DNA of 64,000 nt from Corynebacterium kalidii (GCF_022869005.1 NZ_JALIEA010000016.1:106054-170053), one strand, 5' to 3'. Shown: positions 44,473 to 53,940, counted from the stretch's first letter. Numbers and translations are program-made. Notes: generated from the letters alone by a model not told the origin.

Positions 44473-45717
44473 TCAGGCGGCGGTCCGCCTGCCGTGGAGC
44501 ACCCCGGCGAGGACGACGGTCGCCACCCCGGCCAGGGGGATGACCAGGAGTCCCACACGCAGACTCGTGGCGTCGGCGACCATGCCCACCAGTGGCGGGG
44601 AACAGAGGAAACCGATCCGCATCACCCAGGAGACGACGGTCAGCCCGGTCCCGGGGCGCAGACCGGGCAGCTCGCTGGCTGCCTGCATCGCGGCGGGGAT
44701 CAGCGTGGCGACGCCGAAGCCGGCCGCGGCGAACCCGACGACGGTGCCCGGGACGGTGGGGAACGCCAGGGCGAGGCCCATCCCGACGGCGGCCACGGTG
44801 CCGCCGAGGCGCGCCACCGTCCGTTGGCCCATCCGGTCGACCATGCCGTCCCCGAGGATCCGGCCGACGAACTGTGCGGCGACGAGTGCCACGAACCCGG
44901 TGGCGGCGACGGAACCCGGCGCGCCGAGCGAGGTGATGTACAGCGATGCCCAGGACATGCCGGCGTCCTCGACGAGTGATCCGGCGACGGCGATGACCAC
45001 CAGGGCGGCCAGGACCGCGACGACGCGTCCCGACAGCGGCGCGCGACGGCTGTGCCCCGATGCCGCCGGTGCCCCGGACGCCGCAGACGTCGCAGGTGTC
45101 GCGGCGGCGTCCTCGGCGACGGTGGGCGCGGCACCCGGCCCGTCGTCGGAGACCGGGAGGCAGTAGCGCGACGCGGTCACCGCGACGAGGGAGAACACGG
45201 CGGCGGAGATGCCGAGGTGGACCGGAAGAGGAAGGTCGACGGCGATGGCCGCTGCCGCCATCGCGCCGCCGAGCACCGCCCCGAGGGACCAGACCGCGTG
45301 GAAGGAGTTGATGATCGTCCGGCCGTACCGGCGTTGGACGCGCAGCCCGTGGTCGTTCTGTGCGACGTCGGTGACCGCGTCCATCGCCCCGCCGAGGAAG
45401 AGCGCGGCGACGAACAGCAGGAGCGTCGGGGACGCCCCGGCACCGAGCACCCCCAGGGCCGTGCCGACGGTGCCGGCGACGGCGACGGGGGCGGAACCGA
45501 ACCGGCGGATCAGGGGTGCCGCGCCCAGGCCGGCGATGATCGCGCCGACGGGGAAGGCGATGACGGCGAGACCGTAGACGGCGTTGCTCATCCCGAGGTC
45601 GTCCTTGATCTCGGGGTAGCGCGGGACCAGGTTGGCGAGGACGGCGCCGTTGGTCAGGAAGAGTGCGGCGACGGCCCGGCGTGCCTGGCGGTCGGTCGTC
45701 GTGGGCGTGGTGGACAT
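44473..45717 (-). CDS. MFS transporter
   Basis: A 414-residue protein with 12 predicted spans and no large loops apart from a central Ala/Pro-rich linker (about residues 195-225). The pattern (FLTNGAVLANLVPRYPEIKDDLG, GGAMDAVTDVAQNDHGLRVQ, NSFHAVWSLGAVLGG) matches small-molecule exporters related to YbjJ/FucP-like MFS members. TAGAGT lies eight bases before the ATG. Its substrate cannot be told from sequence. Confidence 0.85.
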   Translation of the reverse strand: MSTTPTTTDRQARRAVAALFLTNGAVLANLVPRYPEIKDDLGMSNAVYGLAVIAFPVGAIIAGLGAAPLIRRFGSAPVAVAGTVGTALGVLGAGASPTLLLFVAALFLGGAMDAVTDVAQNDHGLRVQRRYGRTIINSFHAVWSLGAVLGGAMAAAAIAVDLPLPVHLGISAAVFSLVAVTASRYCLPVSDDGPGAAPTVAEDAAATPATSAASGAPAASGHSRRAPLSGRVVAVLAALVVIAVAGSLVEDAGMSWASLYITSLGAPGSVAATGFVALVAAQFVGRILGDGMVDRMGQRTVARLGGTVAAVGMGLALAFPTVPGTVVGFAAAGFGVATLIPAAMQAASELPGLRPGTGLTVVSWVMRIGFLCSPPLVGMVADATSLRVGLLVIPLAGVATVVLAGVLHGRRTAA

Positions 45718-45916
45718 TGCGTCGTACTCTACAAGGTCCCGCGACTAGGTCCGCCGTACCCCGCGTCCCCTCCTGCCTGCCGGAATACCCGGGGTCATAC
45801 CCGGGGTGGAGGCCGTGGCCTGCGCAGGATCAGCCTGTGGGCCGATGCCGTGGTGGTCGGCGCGGCATTACTCTTCCCACAGTCAGAACACCTCACTTCC
45901 TGTCAGGAGAACCCCT

Positions 45917-47041
45917 GTGACCACGCCAGACACCGTCACCCGGCCCGCGGCCGGCGACCGCCCGGGTCCCGCACCCGCGGCCCGGCCCGTACGCTACGGC
46001 TACCTCGACGTCCTGCGTGGCGTGGCCCTGTGCGGCATCCTCTTCGTCAACCTGCGCGACCTGCTCTACCGCTGGACGGAGGCGGTCGGCCCGCACCATC
46101 CCGTCTTCCGCTTCTACGACGTGGCGGTCCAGGGGCGTTTCGTCCCGGTCTTCGCGTTCCTGTTCGGTGTCAGCGCATGGCTGCTCTACAGCTCCTCGCA
46201 GAGCAGGATGCCGGTCCGGTCGGCGCGGTGGTTGATGGCCCGGCGCTTCGCCACCCTGTTGCCGGTCGGCCTGGTGAACCTGGCACTGCTGTACAGCGGG
46301 GACGTCCTGACGATGTACTCGGTCATCGCGTTGGTGCTGATCATGCCGGCGATGTTCCTTCCCCGCGGCCCGGTCCTGGCTCTCGGTGTCGTGGGGACGC
46401 TGGTGGCCTACTGGATGTGGGGGAACAGCCCGCTGATCGCCGCGACGCTGATCGTCGCCGGCTTCGGCGCCGCCCAGTTCGGGCTGCCGCAGTGGCTGGA
46501 GTCGCGGCGGCGTCGGGACGTCGTCGTCGCCGCTGTCGTGTTCGTGGTGTCGGCCGGCGCGGGCGTGGTGCTCAGCCTGATGCAGAACGCGATCCTGGAC
46601 ACCGACGCCTTGTCCGACCCGGACGTCCTCGACCGCGTGGACGGTTTCGCCGGCCTGTGCACCGCGGTGGCGCTCACCACCGGCCTGTCCCTGCTGTACC
46701 GTGCCCGCGGCGGCCAGGGTGACCACGGTGGCCAGGGTGGCCGGGGGACCGTGCTCAGTGCCCCGTTCTCCCTGCTGGGGCGCACGGCGCTGACCAACTA
46801 CCTCGCCGCGTCCGCGGTGGCGCAGGTCCTGCTCCACCTGTTCCCGGACACGCAGCTGACCACCCCGTGGTGGCTGCCGGCGGCGACGGTCGCCATCCTG
46901 GTCGTGCAGGTCGTCGCCAGTGCCGTGTGGCTGCGGTTCTTCCGCTACGGACCGGTGGAATGGGTCTGGCGCTGCGCGACCCGCTGGCAGCGCGTGCCGC
47001 TCAGGAACGTCCCTCAGCGCTCCCGGAGTCCGCGCGCGTAG
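45917..47041 (+). CDS. DUF418-family membrane protein
   Basis: A 374-residue polytopic protein. Opening RYGYLDVLRGVALCGILFVN with Arg-Gly, the DUF418 core (FLFGVSAWLL) and C-terminal LLGRTALTNYLAASAVAQVLL and FFRYGPVEWVWRCATRW fit the DUF418/YeiB family, found near acyltransferase-like transporters. GTG at 45917 follows CAGGAGA; an in-frame ATG at 45806 is upstream of the ribosome site. It overlaps convergent gldA by 28 bp. Confidence 0.85.
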   Translation: MTTPDTVTRPAAGDRPGPAPAARPVRYGYLDVLRGVALCGILFVNLRDLLYRWTEAVGPHHPVFRFYDVAVQGRFVPVFAFLFGVSAWLLYSSSQSRMPVRSARWLMARRFATLLPVGLVNLALLYSGDVLTMYSVIALVLIMPAMFLPRGPVLALGVVGTLVAYWMWGNSPLIAATLIVAGFGAAQFGLPQWLESRRRRDVVVAAVVFVVSAGAGVVLSLMQNAILDTDALSDPDVLDRVDGFAGLCTAVALTTGLSLLYRARGGQGDHGGQGGRGTVLSAPFSLLGRTALTNYLAASAVAQVLLHLFPDTQLTTPWWLPAATVAILVVQVVASAVWLRFFRYGPVEWVWRCATRWQRVPLRNVPQRSRSPRA

Positions 47042-48120
47042 AGGTCGGCGGCCTTGATCGCCTCGACGACGTCGGTGGGCGTGTACTCGCCGGGCATCTG
47101 CCGGAGCGTCTCGCCCTCGGAGCAGGCCAGCTCGGCGATGCGTCGCAGGTCGTCGTCGGTGGCGTCGGCCAGGTGGATCTCAGCGAGGGTCGTCGGCAGG
47201 CCGACCGACTGGAGGAACCCGATGTAGCGGTCGGCGACGTCCTCCGGCGCCCCCTCCAGCATGAGTTGGACGCCGATGCCGAAGGCGACCTTCTCGCCGT
47301 GTGTCATGTGGTGGATGTCGCCGTCCAGGGCGGTGAACCCGTTGTGGATGGCGTGCACCGCAGCCAGGCCACCGTTCTCGAACCCCAGGCCGGAGAGCAG
47401 GGTGTTGGCCTCGCAGATGTTCTCCAGGGCGCGGCTGACCACGTGCGCCTCGTTGTCCCGGAGCGCCTGGTGGGCGTAGGCGAACAGGGTCTCCTCGCAC
47501 TTCTCCGCCAGCGCCAGGCCGGCCAGCGTCGGACGTGCGGTGTCGTCCATACGTCGCGAGTTCGCCCGGTGGACAGCGCGTGCCTCGACGGACGTGGCGA
47601 GGGCGTCGCCGATACCGGAGCGCAGGGTGCGTACCGGGGCGTTGGCGATGACCCGGGTGTCGACGGCGACGAGGTCGGGGTTGCGGTCGTAGAACAGGTA
47701 GGAGTCGAAGACACCGTCGTCGGTGTAGATCACCGACACGCGCGCGGTGGGGGCGTCGGCGGAGACGGCGGTGGGGAACACCGCGACCGGCAGGGAGGCG
47801 TGGTCGGCGACGGCGCGTGCCGTGTCGATCGTCTTGCCTCCGCCGAGGCCGACGACCACGTCATTGCCGCCGGAGCGGGCCTGCTCCGTGATGCGGTCGA
47901 TCTCGGTCATGGAGGCCTCGCCGCCGAAGATCTCGTGCGCCGGGGTGAGGCCGTCGGAGGCCAGGGAACCCTGCAGCTTCTCCCCGGCGATGCCCCAGAC
48001 GACCTCGTCGGCGATGATCAGCGGGGAGGTGCCCAACGGGCGGAGGTAGTCGGCGGCACGGTCGATCAGGTCGATGCCCTGGACGTAGCGTGCCGGGCTG
48101 GTGAACATCTTGTCAGTCAT
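47014..48120 (-). CDS. gldA: Glycerol dehydrogenase (NAD+, iron/zinc-type)
   Basis: A 368-residue alcohol dehydrogenase of the GldA type, oxidising glycerol to dihydroxyacetone. NAD-binding GGGKTIDTARAVAD, substrate region PTAVSADAPTARVSVIYTDDG, metal ligands Asp and His in SGIGDALATSVEARAV, HAIHNGFTALDGDIHHMTHGEKVAFG. AAGGA precedes the ATG at 48120. Divergent from the dihydroxyacetone kinase 167 bp away, so together they form a glycerol-to-DHAP route. Confidence 0.93.
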   Translation of the reverse strand: MTDKMFTSPARYVQGIDLIDRAADYLRPLGTSPLIIADEVVWGIAGEKLQGSLASDGLTPAHEIFGGEASMTEIDRITEQARSGGNDVVVGLGGGKTIDTARAVADHASLPVAVFPTAVSADAPTARVSVIYTDDGVFDSYLFYDRNPDLVAVDTRVIANAPVRTLRSGIGDALATSVEARAVHRANSRRMDDTARPTLAGLALAEKCEETLFAYAHQALRDNEAHVVSRALENICEANTLLSGLGFENGGLAAVHAIHNGFTALDGDIHHMTHGEKVAFGIGVQLMLEGAPEDVADRYIGFLQSVGLPTTLAEIHLADATDDDLRRIAELACSEGETLRQMPGEYTPTDVVEAIKAADLYARGLRER

Positions 48121-48287
48121 GCGTGAATCCTTCTGGTGAGGTCGAGCAACGTCTGCATGCGTTCGGGAACGTGCCCGCGGTACGGGCAGTCCCCACCCTA
48201 GGCTTCTTCGGGCGCGTCGGTCGGAGCACGCGTGGCACTTCGCGTGACTCAGATGCAGCACAGGTGCGCCGACTACACTCGGCGGGC

Positions 48288-50021
48288 ATGGCTGACTCGC
48301 AGATCCCTCTCCGCTCCTTCCGCAACCGGCCCTCGGACTTCCTCGCTGAAGCACTCGGCGGCGTCATCGCCTCCCACCCCGACGCAGAATGGCACGACAC
48401 CGGCTTCGTCGGCCGTGCCTCGGCGACGACGACCGACACCGGTGCCCCGGCGGTCGCGGTGGTCTCCGGGGGAGGCTCGGGTCATGAACCGATGCACGCC
48501 GGTTTCCTCGGGGCGGGCATGCTCACCGCGGTGTGCCCCGGCCTGGTGTTCACCTCCCCGAACGCCGTGCAGATCGCCGAGGCGACCCGCTGGGCCGACC
48601 AGGGTGCCGGCGTGGTGCACGTGGTGAAGAACTACACCGGCGACGTCATGAACTTCACCGTCGCCAGGCAGGCGCTGGACGAGGTCGACACCCGGGTCGT
48701 CCTCGTCGACGACGACGTCGCGACCGACCTCGCCGGCAATGCCGACAACTCAGACAAGGCTGACGGTCCGGGACGGCGGGGGACGGGCGCCACCATCCTC
48801 GTGGAGAAGGCGACCGGTGCCGCGGCACAGCGGGGCGACAGCCTCGACCGCGTCGCCGAGATCGGCCAGTGGGTGGCGGACAACTCCCGCAGCATGGCCG
48901 TGGCACTGGCGCCGGGGCACCTGCCGACCAGCGGCCGCGACACCTTCGACCTCCCCGCCGGCAAGATGGAGGTTGGGGTGGGGATCCACGGCGAGCGGGG
49001 CGTCGACCGGGTCGACGCGGAGACCGCCGACAGCGTCGTCGCCCGTCTGCTCGCCGCGGTCGGCGACGCCCTGTCGCTGCAGGACGGCGCGGAGGTGGCC
49101 TGCCTCGTCAACGGGCTCGGCGGCACCACGCCGCTGGAATTGTCCCTGGTCTTCGGCTCCGTCGTGCGCCAGCTCGCCGACCGCGGCGTGACGGTCCGTC
49201 GGGCGTTGGTCGGGAGCTTCGTCACCTCGGTGAACATGGCCGGGGTGTCGCTGACCCTGACTTCCGTGGGCGAGGACACCGACGAGCTGGTGGAACTGCT
49301 GGACGCCCCGACCGCCGCGCCGGGATGGCCGCGGGTCCTCGGCGGCGTCGGAGCCCCGGTGACGTACCGTCCGGCGTCGATGAGTGTCGACGACGACCTG
49401 CCGGAGACCGGTGAACAGAACCGTTGGCTCAGCGACTTCGTCGGGCGTGTGCAGGGGGCCACCGACGAGCTCACGGAACTGGACCGGCTGGCCGGCGACG
49501 GCGACTTCGGCCAGAACATGGACGCCGCCTTCGGTGGACTGTCCCTGCCACTGCGCGGTACGGACGCCGAGGTGCTCGAGACGCTCGCGCACCGGCTGCT
49601 GATCCGGGCCGGCGGCACCTCGGGTGCGGTGCTCGGGACCCTGTTCCGGGAGATGGGGACGGCGATGGGCCAGGCGGACTCGCCGGTGGCCGGGCTTGCC
49701 GCCGGGCTCGCGTCCGCCCGCCGTGCGATCACCGACCTGGGCGGCGCCGAACAGGGGGACAACACCCTGGTCGACGCCCTGGTCCCTGCCGCGGAGGCCG
49801 CCGCGGGCCTGGACGACACGGAGACGGACTTCGCCGCGGCACTCGAGGCCTGCCACGCCGCTGCGGCGGAGGGCGCGGAGAGCACCCGCGGGCTGGTCGC
49901 GAAGAAAGGCCGCGCCAGTTATGTCGGCGCGGCCTCACGAGGCGTGGTGGACCCGGGGGCGATCCTCGTCTCGTGGATCTTCGGTGGCTCGGGCAACGTC
50001 GGTGACGTCACCGGGGAGTGA
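48288..50021 (+). CDS. ATP-dependent dihydroxyacetone kinase (DhaK-DhaL fusion)
   Basis: A 577-residue two-domain kinase phosphorylating dihydroxyacetone. DhaK half: GGGSGHEPMHAGFLGAGML and GVGIHGERGVDRV with the covalent His. DhaL half: nucleotide-metal site DGDFGQNMDAAFGGL, where the usual His after D-G-D is Phe, then LLIRAGGTSGAVLGTLF and AEAAAGLDDTETDFAAALEA. The fused form uses ATP rather than the PTS. -10 TACACT (48274-48279) stands eight bases before the ATG at 48288. Partner of gldA. Confidence 0.92.
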   Translation: MADSQIPLRSFRNRPSDFLAEALGGVIASHPDAEWHDTGFVGRASATTTDTGAPAVAVVSGGGSGHEPMHAGFLGAGMLTAVCPGLVFTSPNAVQIAEATRWADQGAGVVHVVKNYTGDVMNFTVARQALDEVDTRVVLVDDDVATDLAGNADNSDKADGPGRRGTGATILVEKATGAAAQRGDSLDRVAEIGQWVADNSRSMAVALAPGHLPTSGRDTFDLPAGKMEVGVGIHGERGVDRVDAETADSVVARLLAAVGDALSLQDGAEVACLVNGLGGTTPLELSLVFGSVVRQLADRGVTVRRALVGSFVTSVNMAGVSLTLTSVGEDTDELVELLDAPTAAPGWPRVLGGVGAPVTYRPASMSVDDDLPETGEQNRWLSDFVGRVQGATDELTELDRLAGDGDFGQNMDAAFGGLSLPLRGTDAEVLETLAHRLLIRAGGTSGAVLGTLFREMGTAMGQADSPVAGLAAGLASARRAITDLGGAEQGDNTLVDALVPAAEAAAGLDDTETDFAAALEACHAAAAEGAESTRGLVAKKGRASYVGAASRGVVDPGAILVSWIFGGSGNVGDVTGE

Positions 50022-50050
50022 CACCCCGGGAGCCGTCACCGGCGGGCAGG

Positions 50051-50329
50051 TCAGGAACCGAGCGGCGGCAGCTGGAGCCCGGAGGAACCGAGGTTCTGGT
50101 CACCGTTGCTGGAACCGAAGCTGGAGCCGAAGTCACTGGAACCGAGGTTCTGGTCGCCGAAGGAGGAGCCCAGGTTGGCGTCCCCGAACGATGAGCCGAG
50201 GTTCAGGGTGACGTCCCCGAACGACGGGGCCGGCGGCGGTGCGATGATCGGCAGGCCGGCGGAGATCTCGAGGTAGAGGTCCTTGATCGGACCCCACACG
50301 ATTTCCTGGATTTCGAGAATGAACGACAT
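50051..50329 (-). CDS. Novel small protein with NLGSSFGD repeats
   Basis: A 92-residue protein. The N-terminus MSFILEIQEIVWGPIKDLYL looks like an amphipathic membrane-active helix with no signal peptide, followed by PIIAPPPAPSFGD. The rest is built of tandem NLGSSFGD, NLGSSFGDQ and SDFGSSFGSS repeats ending LQLPPLGS. GGAGGACCC precedes the ATG. Corynebacterial mycomembrane porins are also small and lack signals, but the sequence is not PorA/PorH-like as I know them. It may be surface-located or self-assembling; unrecognised. Confidence 0.65.
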   Translation of the reverse strand: MSFILEIQEIVWGPIKDLYLEISAGLPIIAPPPAPSFGDVTLNLGSSFGDANLGSSFGDQNLGSSDFGSSFGSSNGDQNLGSSGLQLPPLGS

Positions 50330-50623
50330 GGGTCCTCCGTGGTGTCAGTGCAGGTGAATCTGTATCCCCGCGTGCCTTGAAGATAGCGGTTCTCCCGGGG
50401 AAAACGGTGACGACGGGCGGAGCATTCACCTGTTCGGGGGTATTCTGCGACACGGTGTCGGGCTGAGGGGCTGGTTGCGGTGTCCGGTCGCGGTGTCCGG
50501 TCGGTGGACCGGCTGCGTGTCCGCGCGGGGTGGTGTGCGAGTGCTGGCGGTGGGGAGTACAGTCAGCCGGGAAAGAAGTTGTCACATCAACTACATGAGC
50601 GATCAGTCTTCCAAAGGATTCCC
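50330..50623. other. Intergenic region before the DoxX-like gene
   Basis: About 290 bp divergent region. It contains TACAGT (about 50558-50563) as a possible -10 and AGTTG-TCACAT-CAACT (50577-50592) as an inverted repeat just upstream of the next gene. No gene is seen in it. Confidence 0.4.
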
Positions 50624-51070
50624 ATGAGCCTCTCGACCACCCTCCTCCGCGGCATCAGCGGCGCCTACTTCCTGCAGTCCGGCATCGGTAAGCTGAACAT
50701 GCCCACGGAGGCAGCAGCGGGCCTGCAGCAGTTCGCCGCCACCGGTGTGCCCCAGGTGACCAAGCTCGCCCCGGACACCTTCGGCAAGTTCGTCTCCTAC
50801 TCGGAGATCGGTGTCGCCGCGTCGCTGCTGGCCCCGGTCGTCCCCAACCGCCTGGCCGGTCTCATGCTGGGTGCGATCAACACCGGCTTCCTCTCCATCT
50901 ACTTCCGCAACGACCAGATGACCCAGAAGGACGGGCTCCGCCCGTCCGAGGCGGGTACCGGCCTGTCGAAGGACATCTTCATCGCGGCGATCGCCGGTGC
51001 CCTCATCGCGGCCCCCACGGCAGCGAAGACGAAGAAGGCAGGCAAGGCAGAGAAGGCAGAGAAGAAGTAG
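50624..51070 (+). CDS. DoxX-like membrane protein
   Basis: A 148-residue protein with about four hydrophobic segments (TLLRGISGAYFLQSGIGKLN, EIGVAASLLAPVVPNRLAGL, LMLGAINTGFLSIYF, FIAAIAGALIAAPTAA) and a Lys/Ala/Glu tail (KTKKAGKAEKAEKK). Spans and length match DoxX/DoxD-like proteins of unknown exact function. AAAGGA precedes the ATG. Its stop codon TAG doubles as the start of the -10 of the next gene. Confidence 0.7.
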   Translation: MSLSTTLLRGISGAYFLQSGIGKLNMPTEAAAGLQQFAATGVPQVTKLAPDTFGKFVSYSEIGVAASLLAPVVPNRLAGLMLGAINTGFLSIYFRNDQMTQKDGLRPSEAGTGLSKDIFIAAIAGALIAAPTAAKTKKAGKAEKAEKK

Positions 51071-51080
51071 CCTGTCCCGT

Positions 51081-51581
51081 GTGACTGAGATTAACATCCG
51101 GGCGGCCGTCGACGCCGACATCCCGACGATCACCGCCATCTACAACGACGCGGTGGTCTCCACTGTGGCCGTGTGGAACGACGACACCGTCGACGAGGAC
51201 AACCGGCGGGCCTGGCTGCAGGCGCACCAGCTCCCGGGGACGTGCGCACTCGTCGCAGAGGACGACGCCGGGACGGTGCTCGGGTACGCCACCTACGGCG
51301 CGTTCCGCAGCTACGACGGGTTCCGTCACACCGTGGAGAACTCGATCTACGTCGACGGACGCCGGCGTGCCGGGGGAGTGGGGACGGCGTTGCTCACCGC
51401 GTTGGTTGACCATGCCCGCGACGCCGGCAAGCATGTGATGGTCGCCGCCATCGAAGGCGGGAACACCGCGTCCGTCCGGCTCCACGCCAAGGTCGGCTTC
51501 GAGGAGTGCGGCACCGTCCGTCAGGTCGGTACGAAGTTCGGCCGCTGGCTGGACATGGCCCTGATGCAGCTGGTCCTCTAG
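51081..51581 (+). CDS. GNAT acetyltransferase, phosphinothricin acetyltransferase-like
   Basis: A 166-residue N-acetyltransferase: IRAAVDADIPTITAIYNDAV at the start, acceptor motif GYATYGAFRSYDGFRHTVENSIYV and acetyl-CoA loop RRAGGVGTALLTALVDHAR. This fits the Pat/MnaT family, which acetylates methionine sulfone, phosphinothricin and similar amino acids. GTG at 51081 with TAGCCT (51068-51073) seven bases before it. Upstream in-frame starts lie inside the DoxX gene. Convergent MFS gene follows after 4 bp. Confidence 0.85.
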   Translation: MTEINIRAAVDADIPTITAIYNDAVVSTVAVWNDDTVDEDNRRAWLQAHQLPGTCALVAEDDAGTVLGYATYGAFRSYDGFRHTVENSIYVDGRRRAGGVGTALLTALVDHARDAGKHVMVAAIEGGNTASVRLHAKVGFEECGTVRQVGTKFGRWLDMALMQLVL

Positions 51582-51585
51582 CCGT

Positions 51586-52935
51586 CTAGTTAGCACCGGC
51601 GCCGGTAGCGCGGGTCGCGCCCCGCACCTTGGTGAGTAGCAGCAGGCCGGCCAACAGCACCACCGCGATGCCCAGGATGCCGAAACGGTCGTCCCCGGTG
51701 ATGCCGGTGAACAGGGCGAACGCCGCCGGGGCCAGCCAGCTTACGCTGCGTCCGGTGGTGGCGTACAGGCCGAACATCTGGCCTTCGCGGCCTTCCGGGC
51801 AGATGCGCGTCAGGTACGACCGCGAGGCACTCTGGGCGGGGCCGACGAACAGGCACAGCAGCAGGCCGAAGATCCAGAACATCATCGGGCCGTCGACGAC
51901 GAAGAGCACGAACGCGTCGACGACCAGCAGGATCAGCGACACCATGATCACCGGTTTCGGCCCGACGCGGTCGTCGACGTACCCGCACACCAGTGCGCCG
52001 ATGGCGGAGACCACGTTCGCCGCGACCCCGAACAGCAGCACGTCGGCCGGGCTGAGCCCGTACACCGACACCGCGAGCACTGCGCCGAAGGTGAAGACCC
52101 CTGCCAGCCCGTCACGGAACACTGCCGCGGCGACGAGGAACCACACCGAGGAACGGTCGGTGCGCCACAGCGAGGCGATGTCGCGGAACAGTCCCCGGTA
52201 GGACTCCGCGACCGAGGCCGTCGCCGCGTCGGGGTCCGGCGTGTTCTCCGGGACCTTGCGCATCACCGGGATCGCCGAGACCAGGAACCAGAGTGCGGCG
52301 ATGACGGCGACGATGCGCACGTTCCACCCGTCCTCGACCGGCACCCCGAGGAATCCGCGGGTGTCGCCGTCACCGGCGATGAAACCGAGGTAGCAGACCA
52401 GCAGCAGGACGATGCCCCCGAAGTAGCCCATCGACCAGCCGAAACCGCTCACCCGCCCGACGTTGTCGCGGGTGGAGACCTGCGACAGCATGGCGAAGTA
52501 GCTGACCTCGGCGAACTCGAAGGTCACCGAGGCCACGCCCATGATCACGACGCCCGCCCAGAAGTACCCGGGGGCGTCGTCGCCGATGCCGACCAGGCTG
52601 AACATCAGCCCGACGGTGACCAGCGTCCACAGCGTCACGGACCTGCGGCGCGTCCCACGGGCGTCCGCGCGGCGTCCCATGACCGGTGCGACCAGCGCGA
52701 TCGTCACTCCGCCGAGCGCCATCGCCCAGCCGTACCAGGTGGCCGGGCTGACCCCGTCGCCGGCACTGCCCTCGATGGCGCCGCCGACCGAGTCGGTGAG
52801 GTAGACGGAGAAGATGAAGGTCACCAGCACCGCGTTGAAGGCGGCGGAGCCCCAGTCCCAGAACGCCCAGGCAAGGGTGGGGCCGCGGTAGATGCCGGTG
52901 AGTCGGACGGAGTCGTCGCGTGTCGTGGTGGCCAT
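51586..52935 (-). CDS. UMF1-family MFS transporter
   Basis: A 449-residue 12-span MFS protein. The start TLAWAFWDWGSAAFNAVLVTF is characteristic of the UMF1 (Atg22-like) family, with GRRADARGTRRRSVTLWT between helices 2 and 3 and RSYLTRICPEGREGQMFGLYATTGRS later. UMF1 members are thought to export amino acids or similar solutes. TAGTCT lies six bases before the ATG at 52935. Confidence 0.85.
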   Translation of the reverse strand: MATTTRDDSVRLTGIYRGPTLAWAFWDWGSAAFNAVLVTFIFSVYLTDSVGGAIEGSAGDGVSPATWYGWAMALGGVTIALVAPVMGRRADARGTRRRSVTLWTLVTVGLMFSLVGIGDDAPGYFWAGVVIMGVASVTFEFAEVSYFAMLSQVSTRDNVGRVSGFGWSMGYFGGIVLLLVCYLGFIAGDGDTRGFLGVPVEDGWNVRIVAVIAALWFLVSAIPVMRKVPENTPDPDAATASVAESYRGLFRDIASLWRTDRSSVWFLVAAAVFRDGLAGVFTFGAVLAVSVYGLSPADVLLFGVAANVVSAIGALVCGYVDDRVGPKPVIMVSLILLVVDAFVLFVVDGPMMFWIFGLLLCLFVGPAQSASRSYLTRICPEGREGQMFGLYATTGRSVSWLAPAAFALFTGITGDDRFGILGIAVVLLAGLLLLTKVRGATRATGAGAN

Positions 52936-53001
52936 GCCCTCAGACTATTGCCTCGGTGAACATACCGGGTACCCGGGTGCGGGCGGGTACTCTGTCAGTC
53001 G

Positions 53002-53940
53002 ATGAACACTCGAACTCCCCGTCGCAGCACCGCCGCCGCCGGGATGTACGCGGCCCTCGCCGAGCGGGTCTCCGCAACCGTGATCGGCCGCTACTCCACG
53101 TCCTTCTCCCTGGCCACGCGTCTGTTGCCGGACGGGGTCAGGCAGGACGTCCGGAACCTGTACGCCGTGGTCCGGATCGCCGACGAGATCGTCGACGGGG
53201 CGGCGTCGGGGTGCGACGACCCGCGGGGCGTCCTGGACGCCTACGAGGCGCAGGTCCTCGCCGCCCCGGAGACGGGGTTCCACACGGACCTGGTGCTGCA
53301 CGCGTGGGGTCAGACCGCTGCCCGGTGCCGGATCGACCCGGGGCACATGGCGGACTTCTTCTCCTCGATGCGCAGCGACATCGTCCGCGACGTGCACGAC
53401 CGGGAGAGCATGGCCCGCTATATCCACGGCTCGGCGGAGGTCATCGGCCTGATGTGCCTGGACATCTTCCTCGCGCACTCCGCACCGGTACCGGAGGGCC
53501 ACCGTGTCTGGCTGGAGGAGGGGGCGGCGGCCCTGGGGGCGGCGTTCCAGAAGGTGAATTTCCTCCGCGACCTCGGCGACGACGAGGATGTCCTGGGGCG
53601 TTCCTACCTGCCGGAACTGCAGGAAGGCCCGTTGACCGTGGCGGTCCGTGACCGGGTCCTGGACGACGTGGACGCCGGTATCGCCGCCGGACGGCAGCGC
53701 ATCCCGTCGCTGCCGGGAGGGTGCCGGGCTGGGGTGGCCGCCGCCGCGGCACTGTACGAGGAGCTCTCCGCGCGGTTGCGTCGGACCCCGCCGGAGGAGA
53801 TCCGGTACACCCGCGTCCGGGTCCCCGCCGCGGTCAAGGCGGCACTGACCGCCAGGGAGACGGCACGGGAGACAGCCCGCGGGTTCAGCCGGGGGTTCAG
53901 CGGCGGGTGCAGCGGCGGGTTCACCGGGAGCCGGCGTTGA
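53002..53940 (+). CDS. crtB: Phytoene synthase
   Basis: A 312-residue squalene/phytoene synthase family enzyme coupling two GGPP. Aspartate-rich motifs VVRIADEIVDGAASGCDD and FQKVNFLRDLGDDEDVLGRSYLP bind Mg and diphosphate; YARYIHGSAEVIG-like stretch in the middle. The C-terminal tail has Gly/Arg repeats (GFSRGFSGGCSGGF). TACTCT lies ten bases before the ATG. crtI follows with a 4-bp overlap. A GGPP synthase gene (crtE) is not in this window. Confidence 0.9.
   Translation: MNTRTPRRSTAAAGMYAALAERVSATVIGRYSTSFSLATRLLPDGVRQDVRNLYAVVRIADEIVDGAASGCDDPRGVLDAYEAQVLAAPETGFHTDLVLHAWGQTAARCRIDPGHMADFFSSMRSDIVRDVHDRESMARYIHGSAEVIGLMCLDIFLAHSAPVPEGHRVWLEEGAAALGAAFQKVNFLRDLGDDEDVLGRSYLPELQEGPLTVAVRDRVLDDVDAGIAAGRQRIPSLPGGCRAGVAAAAALYEELSARLRRTPPEEIRYTRVRVPAAVKAALTARETARETARGFSRGFSGGCSGGFTGSRR

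Noticed and set aside
50997..51080. Upstream extension of the acetyltransferase into the DoxX gene
   Set aside because: The added residues are Arg/Gln-rich shadow codons, and the GTG at 51081 has a -10 seven bases before it.
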